Below are positions 8,270 through 15,558 of a stretch of DNA of 43,651 bases, piece after piece; position 1 is the stretch's first letter; each line of letters opens with the position of its first letter. The DNA comes from Eubacteriales bacterium (GTDB taxonomy: Bacteria; Bacillota; Clostridia; Lachnospirales; Lachnospiraceae). The stretch covers positions 1-43,651 of the forward strand of contig JAUNOP010000019.1 of assembly GCA_030537135.1 (NCBI GenBank), written 5' to 3'. The translations under genes and the position numbers were made by a program. The notes beneath the pieces were generated by a model that searched no databases, was not told where the DNA came from, and saw only the letters and a program-made list of their open reading frames with translations.

Positions 8270-8274
8270 CGTTA
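8124..8274 (-). CRISPR. degenerate three-repeat CRISPR mini-array (crRNA-like locus)
   Basis: Three imperfect copies of a roughly 31-nt repeat start on the plus strand at 8124, 8179 and 8245, each opening ATTCAAATACATC (8179 has one A change) and continuing with TTATGTTATTATT. The copies at 8124 and 8179 agree at about 27 of 32 positions. The copy at 8245 agrees for about 25 nt and then diverges, as terminal or pseudo-repeats do. On the minus strand the unit ends GATGTATTTGAAT, the style of type I-B repeats whose last 8 nt form the crRNA handle. Intervals are about 35 nt (8211-8244) and 24 nt (8155-8178). The cas6-proximal position and shared strand link it to the operon. Confidence 0.7.
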
Positions 8275-8275
8275 T

Positions 8276-8304
8276 ATTTTCTTAAATCTCATTCCAGCTT
8301 TCAA
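8276..8304 (-). promoter_or_regulatory. possible promoter of the crRNA-like locus
   Basis: On the minus strand, -35 TTGAAA (8304-8299), a 17-nt spacer and a weak -10 GAAAAT (8281-8276, four of six consensus positions). It sits just after the stop codon of the upstream pseudouridine synthase gene and would start transcription near 8269, at the edge of the first degenerate repeat. A weak promoter would suit a low-level regulator. Confidence 0.35.
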
Positions 8305-8314
8305 TCCCTGCCCA

Positions 8315-9178
8315 TTAAAAAGGAGGCTCGCACAGCAATTCTATCTTTTCTCCTGTAAAAGGCTGGACACACACAATCCTCCATGCATGAAGACAGATTC
8401 CACTGCCCCTTCTCTGTCCGGCTCCATACAGAACATCTCCTGCAATCGGATGCCCTATAGAAGACAGATGCACTCGAATCTGGTGCATACGCCCTGTATC
8501 AATGCGGCACAGTACGCGCGTAATACTCTCCTGTCTTTCCAATACCTGTACTCGTGTAACAGCTTCTTTTCCTTCTGGGTGTACCTGCATCTGTCCCCTC
8601 TTTTCGGGATTCTCCTGAACAGGGGTTCTTATCAAAATTTCAGCCTGCTCTATGCTTCCCTCAACGTCGGCAATATATTCCTTGCAGTATTCCCCATTTT
8701 TTCTCTGAGCTGTCAGACGGGAGGCTGCCATCTGATTTTTCGCAAACAGTACAATCCCAGAAACCTCTCTGTCCAGCCGTCCCACTGGTCTTATTCTTAC
8801 ACAAATCCCCTGACTTTCAAAATAAGCTGCTACCTGATTCGCAAGCGTATCCTCATAATGCCCTCCGGCAGGATGGCAGACTAGACCAGCAGGCTTTTTT
8901 ACAGCCAGTAAATCCTCATCCTCATACAGGACTTCCAGAGGCTTCCTCAATGGCAATATTTGCCGGGAGCCAATATTCTTCTCTTCCAGAGGAACCACAA
9001 GAACATCCCCTGCCTTCAGTGTATAATCACACCTCTGCTGCTTCCCGTTTACACGGAAACCACCTGCGCGAAATTTTGCCTGACTTACCTGCTTTTTGGT
9101 GAACCCGGCTTTTGCCCTTAAATATTTCTCAATTGTCCAGTCGTGTTCTGCAATGGAAAATTCAAGCCTTCGTTCCAT
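8315..9178 (-). CDS. RluA-family 23S rRNA pseudouridine synthase
   Basis: This 287-residue enzyme would isomerise uridine to pseudouridine in large-subunit rRNA. An S4-like RNA-binding part (about residues 13-75, KKQVSQAKFRAGGFRVNG) precedes the catalytic domain. The active-site motif is RPVGRLDREVSG with the catalytic Asp near residue 137. The M-H-Q-I-R-V-H-L segment near 230 and the A-G-D-V-L-Y-G ending are typical. It begins 3 nt after the oxidoreductase stop with only a weak Shine-Dalgarno, suggesting coupled translation. Which uridine is modified cannot be read from sequence. Confidence 0.9.
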   Translation of the reverse strand: MERRLEFSIAEHDWTIEKYLRAKAGFTKKQVSQAKFRAGGFRVNGKQQRCDYTLKAGDVLVVPLEEKNIGSRQILPLRKPLEVLYEDEDLLAVKKPAGLVCHPAGGHYEDTLANQVAAYFESQGICVRIRPVGRLDREVSGIVLFAKNQMAASRLTAQRKNGEYCKEYIADVEGSIEQAEILIRTPVQENPEKRGQMQVHPEGKEAVTRVQVLERQESITRVLCRIDTGRMHQIRVHLSSIGHPIAGDVLYGAGQRRGSGICLHAWRIVCVQPFTGEKIELLCEPPF

Positions 9179-9181
9179 CTC

Positions 9182-10165
9182 TTACTCGCAGGGAAAAGTC
9201 ATATTCCAGCTTCTCCGAATACAATCCAGGAGCTTCATTACCTGAAGCGTCGTCTCATGGGGCATCTGAAAGCACTCCAGTTCTCCTCTTTCCAATGCGT
9301 CCCTGCATGCAAGTACCTCATATTCATAGCCTGTAATCTGCTCAGGAACCACATATCTTGCTGTAAGCTCTCTATTCAGATTATAAACGCGGATTTCTTC
9401 GGGATTATTGATATTCTGAACCTCCAGATAGCCTTTTTCTCCAAAGATTACGCCCTCTCTGTCTGTCAAAGCAAGCATATTTGCATGGAGAACTGCCATT
9501 CTGCCGTCCTTCCAGGTCAGAGTAATACTGTCCATGTAATCAATCCCCTTTGGTGAAAATACGGCAGAAGCCTGCACAGCATCATAGTCGTCCCCAAAAG
9601 CCATAAGCGCAAAATTAATCGGATATACCCCCAAATCCAAAAGCGCCCCTCCTGCCAGAGAAGGCTCCTGCATCCTCTCCACATGGGGCAGGACATATCC
9701 CAGATTAGCGGTAAGAGAAGTCGCCTTTCCGATTATTCCTTCTTCCAGGAGCCTGCCAAGCATAGACCTGGAAGGCATATAACGAGTCCAGATAGCTTCT
9801 GTAAGAAGAAGCCCCCTTTCTTTTGCCATGCGCTGAATCTCCTCAGCCTGGGCTGCATTGACTGTAAAAGCCTTTTCGCATAATACATGCTTGCCATGCT
9901 CCAAGCACAGCTTTGCATGAGCATAATGATGAGAATGAGGTGTGGCAATGTAAATTAAGTCCACCTCCGGGTCTGATACCAGCTCCTCGTAAGAGCCATA
10001 AGCCTTGGAAAAGCCATACTGCTTAGCTAAAGCCTGCGCCCTCTCCAGGCTGCGGCCTCCCACAGACCATGCCTGAATTCCCGGAATTTCCTTTTTTATC
10101 ATTCCTGCAATCGTCCGAGCCATAGTGTGGGCAATATTGCCCGAACCTAATAATCCAATTTTCAC
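9182..10165 (-). CDS. Gfo/Idh/MocA family NAD(P)-dependent oxidoreductase
   Basis: A 327-residue oxidoreductase. The N-terminal Rossmann fold begins KIGLLGSGNIAHTMAR (G-x-G-x-x-A type). The diagnostic IYIATPHSHH and LCEKAFTVNAAQA (E-K-P-like motif) follow at roughly 68-105, and the C-terminal GFO_IDH_MocA fold includes GGALLDLGVYPINFA. The open frame extends to 10237, but the GTG at 10165 has an AGGAGG site 7 nt upstream, while the extension runs through a tandem repeat, so I use the GTG. Substrate is probably a sugar or dihydrodiol derivative. No pathway partners are adjacent. Confidence 0.88.
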   Translation of the reverse strand: MKIGLLGSGNIAHTMARTIAGMIKKEIPGIQAWSVGGRSLERAQALAKQYGFSKAYGSYEELVSDPEVDLIYIATPHSHHYAHAKLCLEHGKHVLCEKAFTVNAAQAEEIQRMAKERGLLLTEAIWTRYMPSRSMLGRLLEEGIIGKATSLTANLGYVLPHVERMQEPSLAGGALLDLGVYPINFALMAFGDDYDAVQASAVFSPKGIDYMDSITLTWKDGRMAVLHANMLALTDREGVIFGEKGYLEVQNINNPEEIRVYNLNRELTARYVVPEQITGYEYEVLACRDALERGELECFQMPHETTLQVMKLLDCIRRSWNMTFPCE

Positions 10166-10191
10166 TTTCTTCCTCCTAACCTGGACAAAAC

Positions 10192-10307
10192 CAGAAACAA
10201 AATTTCGCTTTTTACGTAAAATTTCATTGTCAAACACCTAAGCAGCGCAAATCAGAAGCAAAATTTTGCCATTTTACGCAAAATTTCATTATTAAGCGCC
10301 TAATCAA
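10192..10307. repeat. tandem imperfect direct repeat with internal hairpins
   Basis: Two units of about 55 nt, beginning at 10192 and 10253, are alike at about 45 positions. Both contain CAAAATTT...TTTTACG.AAAATTTCATT and end near CCTAA.CA. The second unit folds as AAATTTTGC/GCAAAATTT with an 8-nt loop; the first is a weaker version. They fill the gap between the LCP gene and the oxidoreductase, and the second reaches into the last codons of the LCP gene. They may be a terminator or operator pair, or a local duplication. Confidence 0.6.
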
Positions 10308-11775
10308 GTGTGATTTGTTCATTATTATAAACCTGTGCAATCAGTTCCTTGGCCTTATCAACTGTAGTATAATCAGGAACCATAACATAAGCTCCTACAC
10401 TCATAGAATAAGGAACCTGCGTATCTCCTGTTCCGTCTACACTGTAGCTTACCACATTCCAGTCCCCTCCCTCGGAAAGCTGTTCCTTTACAAGACTGGA
10501 GATGATACTATAAGGCATATCCGTCTCAAAGGAGCCTTCAATTCCTTCCATAACGGAGGAATAGTTTTTCAGAAGGTCTGGCGACAGGGCTTTCTTAATT
10601 ACGCCAGTAATCACGGCCATCTGATTGCGCCCTCTCTGACGATCCCCCTCTGAAAAAGCATATCTTTCCCGGCTGAATATCAAAGCCTCTTCACCGCTTA
10701 GATAATTAACTCCCTGATTGAAATGATAGCCCTCTATATTCATACTGTCAAATTCATAATCTGAATTTACCTCAATGCCTCCCAGAGCATCAATAATGGC
10801 TTCAAAACCACTGAAATTAATACGGAAATAATAATTAATCGTAGTATCATACAGCATCGCCAGCGTATCCTTAGATACATCCACTCCATAAATACCCGCA
10901 TGCGTAAGCTTATCCGGCACGCCTTTGGAAATGGAAAGAGGAATAAAATAATCTCTTGGCGTAGATAAAAGCAGAATCTGGCGAGTAGCTGTATTTACAC
11001 AGGCCAGAATATTTACATCGCTTCTGCTGTTTGCAATCACATTTTCCCTTGTGTCGATTCCGCTGATATATATGGTAAAAAGCATACCCTGCTTATTTCC
11101 GCTTGTAGTTTTCTCAGCATGAATGGTTTCCTTTTCCTCACTCTTCTGCTCAATTTTCTTTACACTGATTTCGCGAACCTCTGATTCAAAGCTCTCGTAT
11201 CCCTCCATCTCTGTCAGGACATCCAGATAAGCCTGATTCAGCACAATAGCCTGAGCCTCATCATTTTTAAGTCCGTCCGCAAGCTGTGTAAGTCCTTCAA
11301 ACTCCATGGTAGCCAGATGAATATCCAGCTCATCCTCAAGCTCTCCCAGCACCTTGACTGTATTATCTCTGTCCAGATTCTGCAAAAATCCAAAGGTATA
11401 GTCTGCTGCATCGTTCACAGACTGCGCGCCGTCCTCTGCCCTCACATAAACAGCCACATTCGCCACCTCTGTCCGTATATTGGAAATGGCATTCAGTGTT
11501 GAAGTGGTACGATACAGATACATACCTGCCACAGCCATTCCTGCGGTAAGTATAATCGCCAGCAATGTTCCTGCCGCAAATCGTACCGTATGGTGCAGCT
11601 TCCATACAAGATATCCAATCAATATGGTGAAAAGCAGCAGTATCCCTCCTCCGAGTATCAGATATTTTTCCGGAATCAATCCTGTGTAAAACAAAAATCC
11701 CAGAAAAGCGATAACTACTAAAAGAAAGATTCCTGTAATAAACTTTCCCGGAAGCCTATCCAGCCTTCTTCTCAT
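10300..11775 (-). CDS. LCP (LytR-CpsA-Psr) family cell-wall glycopolymer ligase
   Basis: LCP proteins transfer undecaprenyl-linked glycopolymers onto peptidoglycan, outside the membrane. Of 491 residues, the N-terminus has hydrophobic segments at about 12-32, 37-58 and 64-88, giving a membrane anchor. A linker follows, and the LCP domain starts near 230 at GIDTRENVIANSRSDVN. Key features are LLLSTPRDYFIP, the INFSGFEAIIDALGGIEV stretch and the E-G-D-R-Q-R-G-R-N-Q arginine motif. The ATG at 11775 has an AAAGGAG site. It follows tmk by 30 nt. Confidence 0.92.
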   Translation of the reverse strand: MRRRLDRLPGKFITGIFLLVVIAFLGFLFYTGLIPEKYLILGGGILLLFTILIGYLVWKLHHTVRFAAGTLLAIILTAGMAVAGMYLYRTTSTLNAISNIRTEVANVAVYVRAEDGAQSVNDAADYTFGFLQNLDRDNTVKVLGELEDELDIHLATMEFEGLTQLADGLKNDEAQAIVLNQAYLDVLTEMEGYESFESEVREISVKKIEQKSEEKETIHAEKTTSGNKQGMLFTIYISGIDTRENVIANSRSDVNILACVNTATRQILLLSTPRDYFIPLSISKGVPDKLTHAGIYGVDVSKDTLAMLYDTTINYYFRINFSGFEAIIDALGGIEVNSDYEFDSMNIEGYHFNQGVNYLSGEEALIFSRERYAFSEGDRQRGRNQMAVITGVIKKALSPDLLKNYSSVMEGIEGSFETDMPYSIISSLVKEQLSEGGDWNVVSYSVDGTGDTQVPYSMSVGAYVMVPDYTTVDKAKELIAQVYNNEQITLD

Positions 11776-11805
11776 GGGTATTCTCCTTTCTCTTCTGTCT
11801 TTCTC

Positions 11806-12465
11806 TTATTTTAAAACAAAATATTCGCAAACCCTTTGCCAGATTTCCTCTGAAATCCTCTGAGGAGTCTGAGAGCCGTCAATCATAATGATGTTTTCGC
11901 TGTCCTTGAGCCTTTCAAAGGCTTCCAGATATTTCTCTCTTACCCTTACAAGCATGGATTTTTTCTCAAATAGTTCTTTATGAAAACGATTTCTGGAAAT
12001 TCTCTCCAGGGCAATATCTGGATCAACATCAATAAAAATCGTTGCCGTAGGCTTTAAAATAGCGCTGCTCTGCTCATTGGCCTGGACAACCCATTCCATA
12101 GGCATATCCACACTATGATAGGCATAAGAAGAAAAATAATAGCGGTCTGAAATCACAGAAATTCCGTCTGCAATCTTTGCAGCAATTCCGTCCACTTCAT
12201 TTAGGAGATGATCGAGCCTGTCTGCTGCGAATAATGCTGCAATTACCCTGTTATCTGCCTTTATCCGTCCTGTCATAATCTGGTGAATCAAAGAACCTAT
12301 CGGAGAATCCGTAGGCTCCATAGTTGTGTAGAAGCGTACTCCCCGTTCCCTCAGCTTTGCAGCAAGCATCTGAATCTGCGTACTTTTTCCGCTTCCGTCA
12401 ATTCCCTCAAATGCAAGAAAAGCTCCTGATATCAGATTTTTTTTACTTATCTCCTGTATTTCCAT
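11806..12465 (-). CDS. tmk: thymidylate kinase
   Basis: Phosphorylates dTMP to dTDP. The P-loop FEGIDGSGKST is at about residues 17-27, the substrate motif EPTDSPIG and the DRYYFSSYAYHS motif (DR-Y/H) follow, and the length (219 residues) is normal. The open frame runs back to 12588, but the first 41 codons lack family similarity. The ATG at 12465 follows a GGAAAGGACG site and gives a standard N-terminus. It is unusually distant from its upstream neighbour (391 nt), so it probably has its own promoter. Confidence 0.92.
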   Translation of the reverse strand: MEIQEISKKNLISGAFLAFEGIDGSGKSTQIQMLAAKLRERGVRFYTTMEPTDSPIGSLIHQIMTGRIKADNRVIAALFAADRLDHLLNEVDGIAAKIADGISVISDRYYFSSYAYHSVDMPMEWVVQANEQSSAILKPTATIFIDVDPDIALERISRNRFHKELFEKKSMLVRVREKYLEAFERLKDSENIIMIDGSQTPQRISEEIWQRVCEYFVLK

Positions 12466-12856
12466 TTTCTTATCGTCCTTTCCAGTAATAGAATCTATTG
12501 ATGTTGGAGGCAAAAGCATTTGACCGGAGAATCCCAAAGTCATTTTTTTCAGGCAAGCGTAAAGCATATGACCTTTTGACTCTGGCATTATCTTTTTATA
12601 CTATAACAAATTTAGAAAAAAATATCCAGTGCTGTATATAAGAAAGTTAATTTCTTACTTTCATATGTCCGTCCGCTTTATGGCCGGCATTATTGGAATA
12701 TGATTTAGATTCGCAGGCACGCCCAGAAGCAGCCTCTTCCCTGTCAGAGAAGAGGCTGCTTCTATATAAAGTCAAAAATTCTCACTGGTTCTCTTTTCTT
12801 GGCTCAAATCTGCTCAATAACTGCCCCAAAATACTTGCTCAGGCACAAAATGCTCC
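12466..12856. other. 391-nt intergenic region upstream of tmk
   Basis: It holds a strong hairpin (12725-12763), a smaller inverted repeat (TAAGAAA/TTTCTTA near 12641-12659) and, on the minus strand, an AT-rich TATAGTATAAA stretch near 12596-12606 that could be a -10 region for tmk without a clear -35. No convincing gene is seen. The upstream extension of the tmk frame (12466-12588) is open but not conserved-looking. Confidence 0.5.
12725..12763 (-). terminator. 15-bp perfect hairpin downstream of the PEP-binding protein gene
   Basis: The arms at 12725-12739 and 12749-12763 pair perfectly over 15 bp around a 9-nt loop. It lies about 95 nt after the stop of the 12857-15433 gene. No U-tract follows on either strand, so it may be a Rho-type, processing or stability element rather than a simple intrinsic terminator. 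Confidence 0.45.
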
Positions 12857-15433
12857 TTATCCCAGAACACACAGGAGATGCTCGTCCTTCATATCATGGT
12901 ACACAAAGCACTCCCTTTCGCTTACATCGTACACACCTATAATGCTTTCCAGGCCTCTTCCTTCTGGATAAAATTCCAAAAGGCAATTCTCCAGGGACTG
13001 AAGCCGCTCTGGGTGAAAGGCCTTTGTTTTTTCATCGTCAAACACGGCTCCATACAGAATGTTCGCCTCCACCAGATCCTGAAAGATATGGCTTCCATAG
13101 GAAAGCTCCGGCATATAGCCGGCTCTGCTCTCTGATACCTCGCAGATCATGGCAAACTCGCTGATATCTGCAAAGGAGGTGGGAACCCCAAGCTCTGGCG
13201 AGGAGGTACAAATACGCCCTGGCACAAAAAGCATAAGGTGCCTGCCCTTTTCCCGAAAATACCAGTTTACAGCTCCTATTGCACGGGCAATCCGATATTT
13301 CTCCTTATATTCCATCTGGTAATAAGCCAGAGCATCCACCACCACTGCATAGTCCATCTGAATATGCGTGGACAGCCCCATGGATGCGCTCCTGCACTCC
13401 AGCACCACCTTATCCCTGGAAATATCTTCCGGAATCACAACTGCCTCCTGATCCTTTGCCACCTGAAGAGGTCTGCATTGCAGAAGGTTTATCACATATT
13501 CCCCTGTCTGAGACGCATTGATCGTATATTCCACATCCACAGGATATTGATACTCTCTCTGAATCAGGGAAAGAATATCCTTCATGTCCTGCATAAGCTC
13601 CTGATTTTTAACAAGCCCCTTGCAGGAAACAAAGAGAATATCTCTCCATTCTCCTCTCTCCCGGAACATATACTCAGCGTCAAAGTCATGCTCCAGAACC
13701 ATATTTTTCAGATATCTTGGGAGCTTTTCCTGAATCTGGTACAGATCCTTGCTCTCTACCTTCCGAGATATCATATCAATCACATCGATTTTTCTCTGGG
13801 AAAACTGATGCTTCTGCGTACTGGTCACAGCAGCCGTAAGCTCTGGCTGATCAAGACTAATGAGACGCGGATAGGAACCCTGCGTTCTGTCAACCGCGCC
13901 TGTTCCAAGTCCCATCACCAGTCGGAGCATTCCTGCCTTGGGGTCAATGGATTTCATAAAACGATAGGGACTATAGGAATATCCCACGCCTGCTGCACAG
14001 GGCATAAAGAAATCCTCATATCGGGAGCCGGAAACCCTCTGCACCAGAAGAGCCATCTGTTCATCCCTTCCTTCGAGTCCTCTTCTCAAGCGATAATCCA
14101 GAGCAGATTTGCTCATAGTACTTGCATACACAGTACGGATAGCTTCCTCAAAATCGTGAAGGCGTTCCTCTGGTGTTCCGGCATTTGAGCAGAATACAGA
14201 CTCATATTTTCCTGCAAACGCATTTCCAAAGCCATCCTCCAGGATGCTGCTGGAACGTACAATAATCGGGTCCTGACCATAATAATCCAGGAGCTGGCGG
14301 AACTGTTCCCTCTCTGACTCAGAAAACTGTCCTGTGCGCAGACACTGCGCAAAGGTTTCTGACAGACTGAAATATTCTTCCTTTCTCCTCTGGCGGATGC
14401 GGATATCCCAGAAATTATTGTATACAATATAGGAGTAAAAGACGTCTGAGCCAATATAAAAGGAATCGTGAGGCTCTAATCTCTGGTAAAGGTCTGGTCT
14501 CCTGTTTTCAATCAGCTTACGCGCAAGCAGCATTCCACAGGCCTTTCCGCCAATCATCCCTGTTCCCACCATGCGGCTTCTGACCTGAAAATAATCCTCA
14601 GGCTTAAAATTCGCCTTAATCAGCTCCCGCATTTTCTTGTCTCTGGTCATCATAATGTTGCACATCCGTCCGCAGGCCTCAGACACATCCATTCCCTGTC
14701 TGTGCATCTGCGCGAGCAAAGCAAAGAAGCGGTCCCAGCTGTCAGTATTCTGGTCGTCGCTTGCGGCCTGCTGAATATTCATGACCTGGTAGAATCGGCT
14801 TACCTGCACTCCCTCTGTAAGAGGCCGGAACTTTCCTGTTGCCTTCTCATAGATATGCGGAAGAAACATAGTTTCTGAATACCGGTTCCACACCTTCAAA
14901 GGCCGGACATATACCTGATTGCCGTCTGTATAAACATCAGAAAAAAGCTGCGTGGTATCTCGAATCTTTGCAATTGCCTTAAAGGAATGCTTGCCTCGAA
15001 TAACAGGAAAAAAGGCTACTGTGTCCAGCTGAAACAGAAACGGGCAGGTCACGCGGAAAAAATTACCCATCATCAAATCCGTTGCCCATGCGGTCTGAAG
15101 CTCTGAAAGACAGTCAAACACATAGAAGGCGTCTCGCCCTTCCTTTTCAATCAGGTTATGGATTTCTACGGTAAAATTCTCAAACCGGTGAGAGAGCTCC
15201 ACCGGCACAATTTTCACTCTCTCCTGCTCTTCTACAAGAGGCGGATGGGATGCAAACCGCACATAAATCATGTTGCGGCCATCCTTTACCGCCTGACGCA
15301 CGTAAGGGTCCACAAACAGCCGGAATTCCTCCAGACTCCCCACCTGCCAAACCACATTGTCACCAAGCCGGATGTTGTCCAGTGCGCTGTCCATTTCCGG
15401 AATTCCTGATAAAACCCGTTCAAATGCTGCCAT
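12857..15433 (-). CDS. pyruvate/PEP-binding (PPDK_N) ATP-grasp protein with KaiC-like N-terminus
   Basis: An 858-residue protein. The N-terminal 170 residues (SGIPEMDSALDNIRLGDNVV, then VFDCLSELQTAW near 105-116) resemble a KaiC/RecA-like fold whose Walker A is lost (GSLEEF where GxxGSGKT would be). Residues about 290-695 are a PPDK_N ATP-grasp domain: GTGMIGGKACG, IIVRSSSILEDGFGNAFAGKYES near 390-412, closing with LLQCRPLQ. The phosphohistidine and PEP-barrel domains of PEP synthase are absent. Its place after ppx and ppk1 suggests a link to polyphosphate or nucleotide phosphate metabolism (inference). The ATG at 15433 has a GGAGAGGAG site. Confidence 0.8.
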   Translation of the reverse strand: MAAFERVLSGIPEMDSALDNIRLGDNVVWQVGSLEEFRLFVDPYVRQAVKDGRNMIYVRFASHPPLVEEQERVKIVPVELSHRFENFTVEIHNLIEKEGRDAFYVFDCLSELQTAWATDLMMGNFFRVTCPFLFQLDTVAFFPVIRGKHSFKAIAKIRDTTQLFSDVYTDGNQVYVRPLKVWNRYSETMFLPHIYEKATGKFRPLTEGVQVSRFYQVMNIQQAASDDQNTDSWDRFFALLAQMHRQGMDVSEACGRMCNIMMTRDKKMRELIKANFKPEDYFQVRSRMVGTGMIGGKACGMLLARKLIENRRPDLYQRLEPHDSFYIGSDVFYSYIVYNNFWDIRIRQRRKEEYFSLSETFAQCLRTGQFSESEREQFRQLLDYYGQDPIIVRSSSILEDGFGNAFAGKYESVFCSNAGTPEERLHDFEEAIRTVYASTMSKSALDYRLRRGLEGRDEQMALLVQRVSGSRYEDFFMPCAAGVGYSYSPYRFMKSIDPKAGMLRLVMGLGTGAVDRTQGSYPRLISLDQPELTAAVTSTQKHQFSQRKIDVIDMISRKVESKDLYQIQEKLPRYLKNMVLEHDFDAEYMFRERGEWRDILFVSCKGLVKNQELMQDMKDILSLIQREYQYPVDVEYTINASQTGEYVINLLQCRPLQVAKDQEAVVIPEDISRDKVVLECRSASMGLSTHIQMDYAVVVDALAYYQMEYKEKYRIARAIGAVNWYFREKGRHLMLFVPGRICTSSPELGVPTSFADISEFAMICEVSESRAGYMPELSYGSHIFQDLVEANILYGAVFDDEKTKAFHPERLQSLENCLLEFYPEGRGLESIIGVYDVSERECFVYHDMKDEHLLCVLG

Positions 15434-15558
15434 AAGATGTCTCCTCTCCTTCTTCTTACTTCACGCATCTGTACTTTCTCCGGTCACTCATCCACTTAGA
15501 TATATAAAGTATTATACAAAATCAGCGAGGTTATTTCAACGAATTAATCAATATTTTC

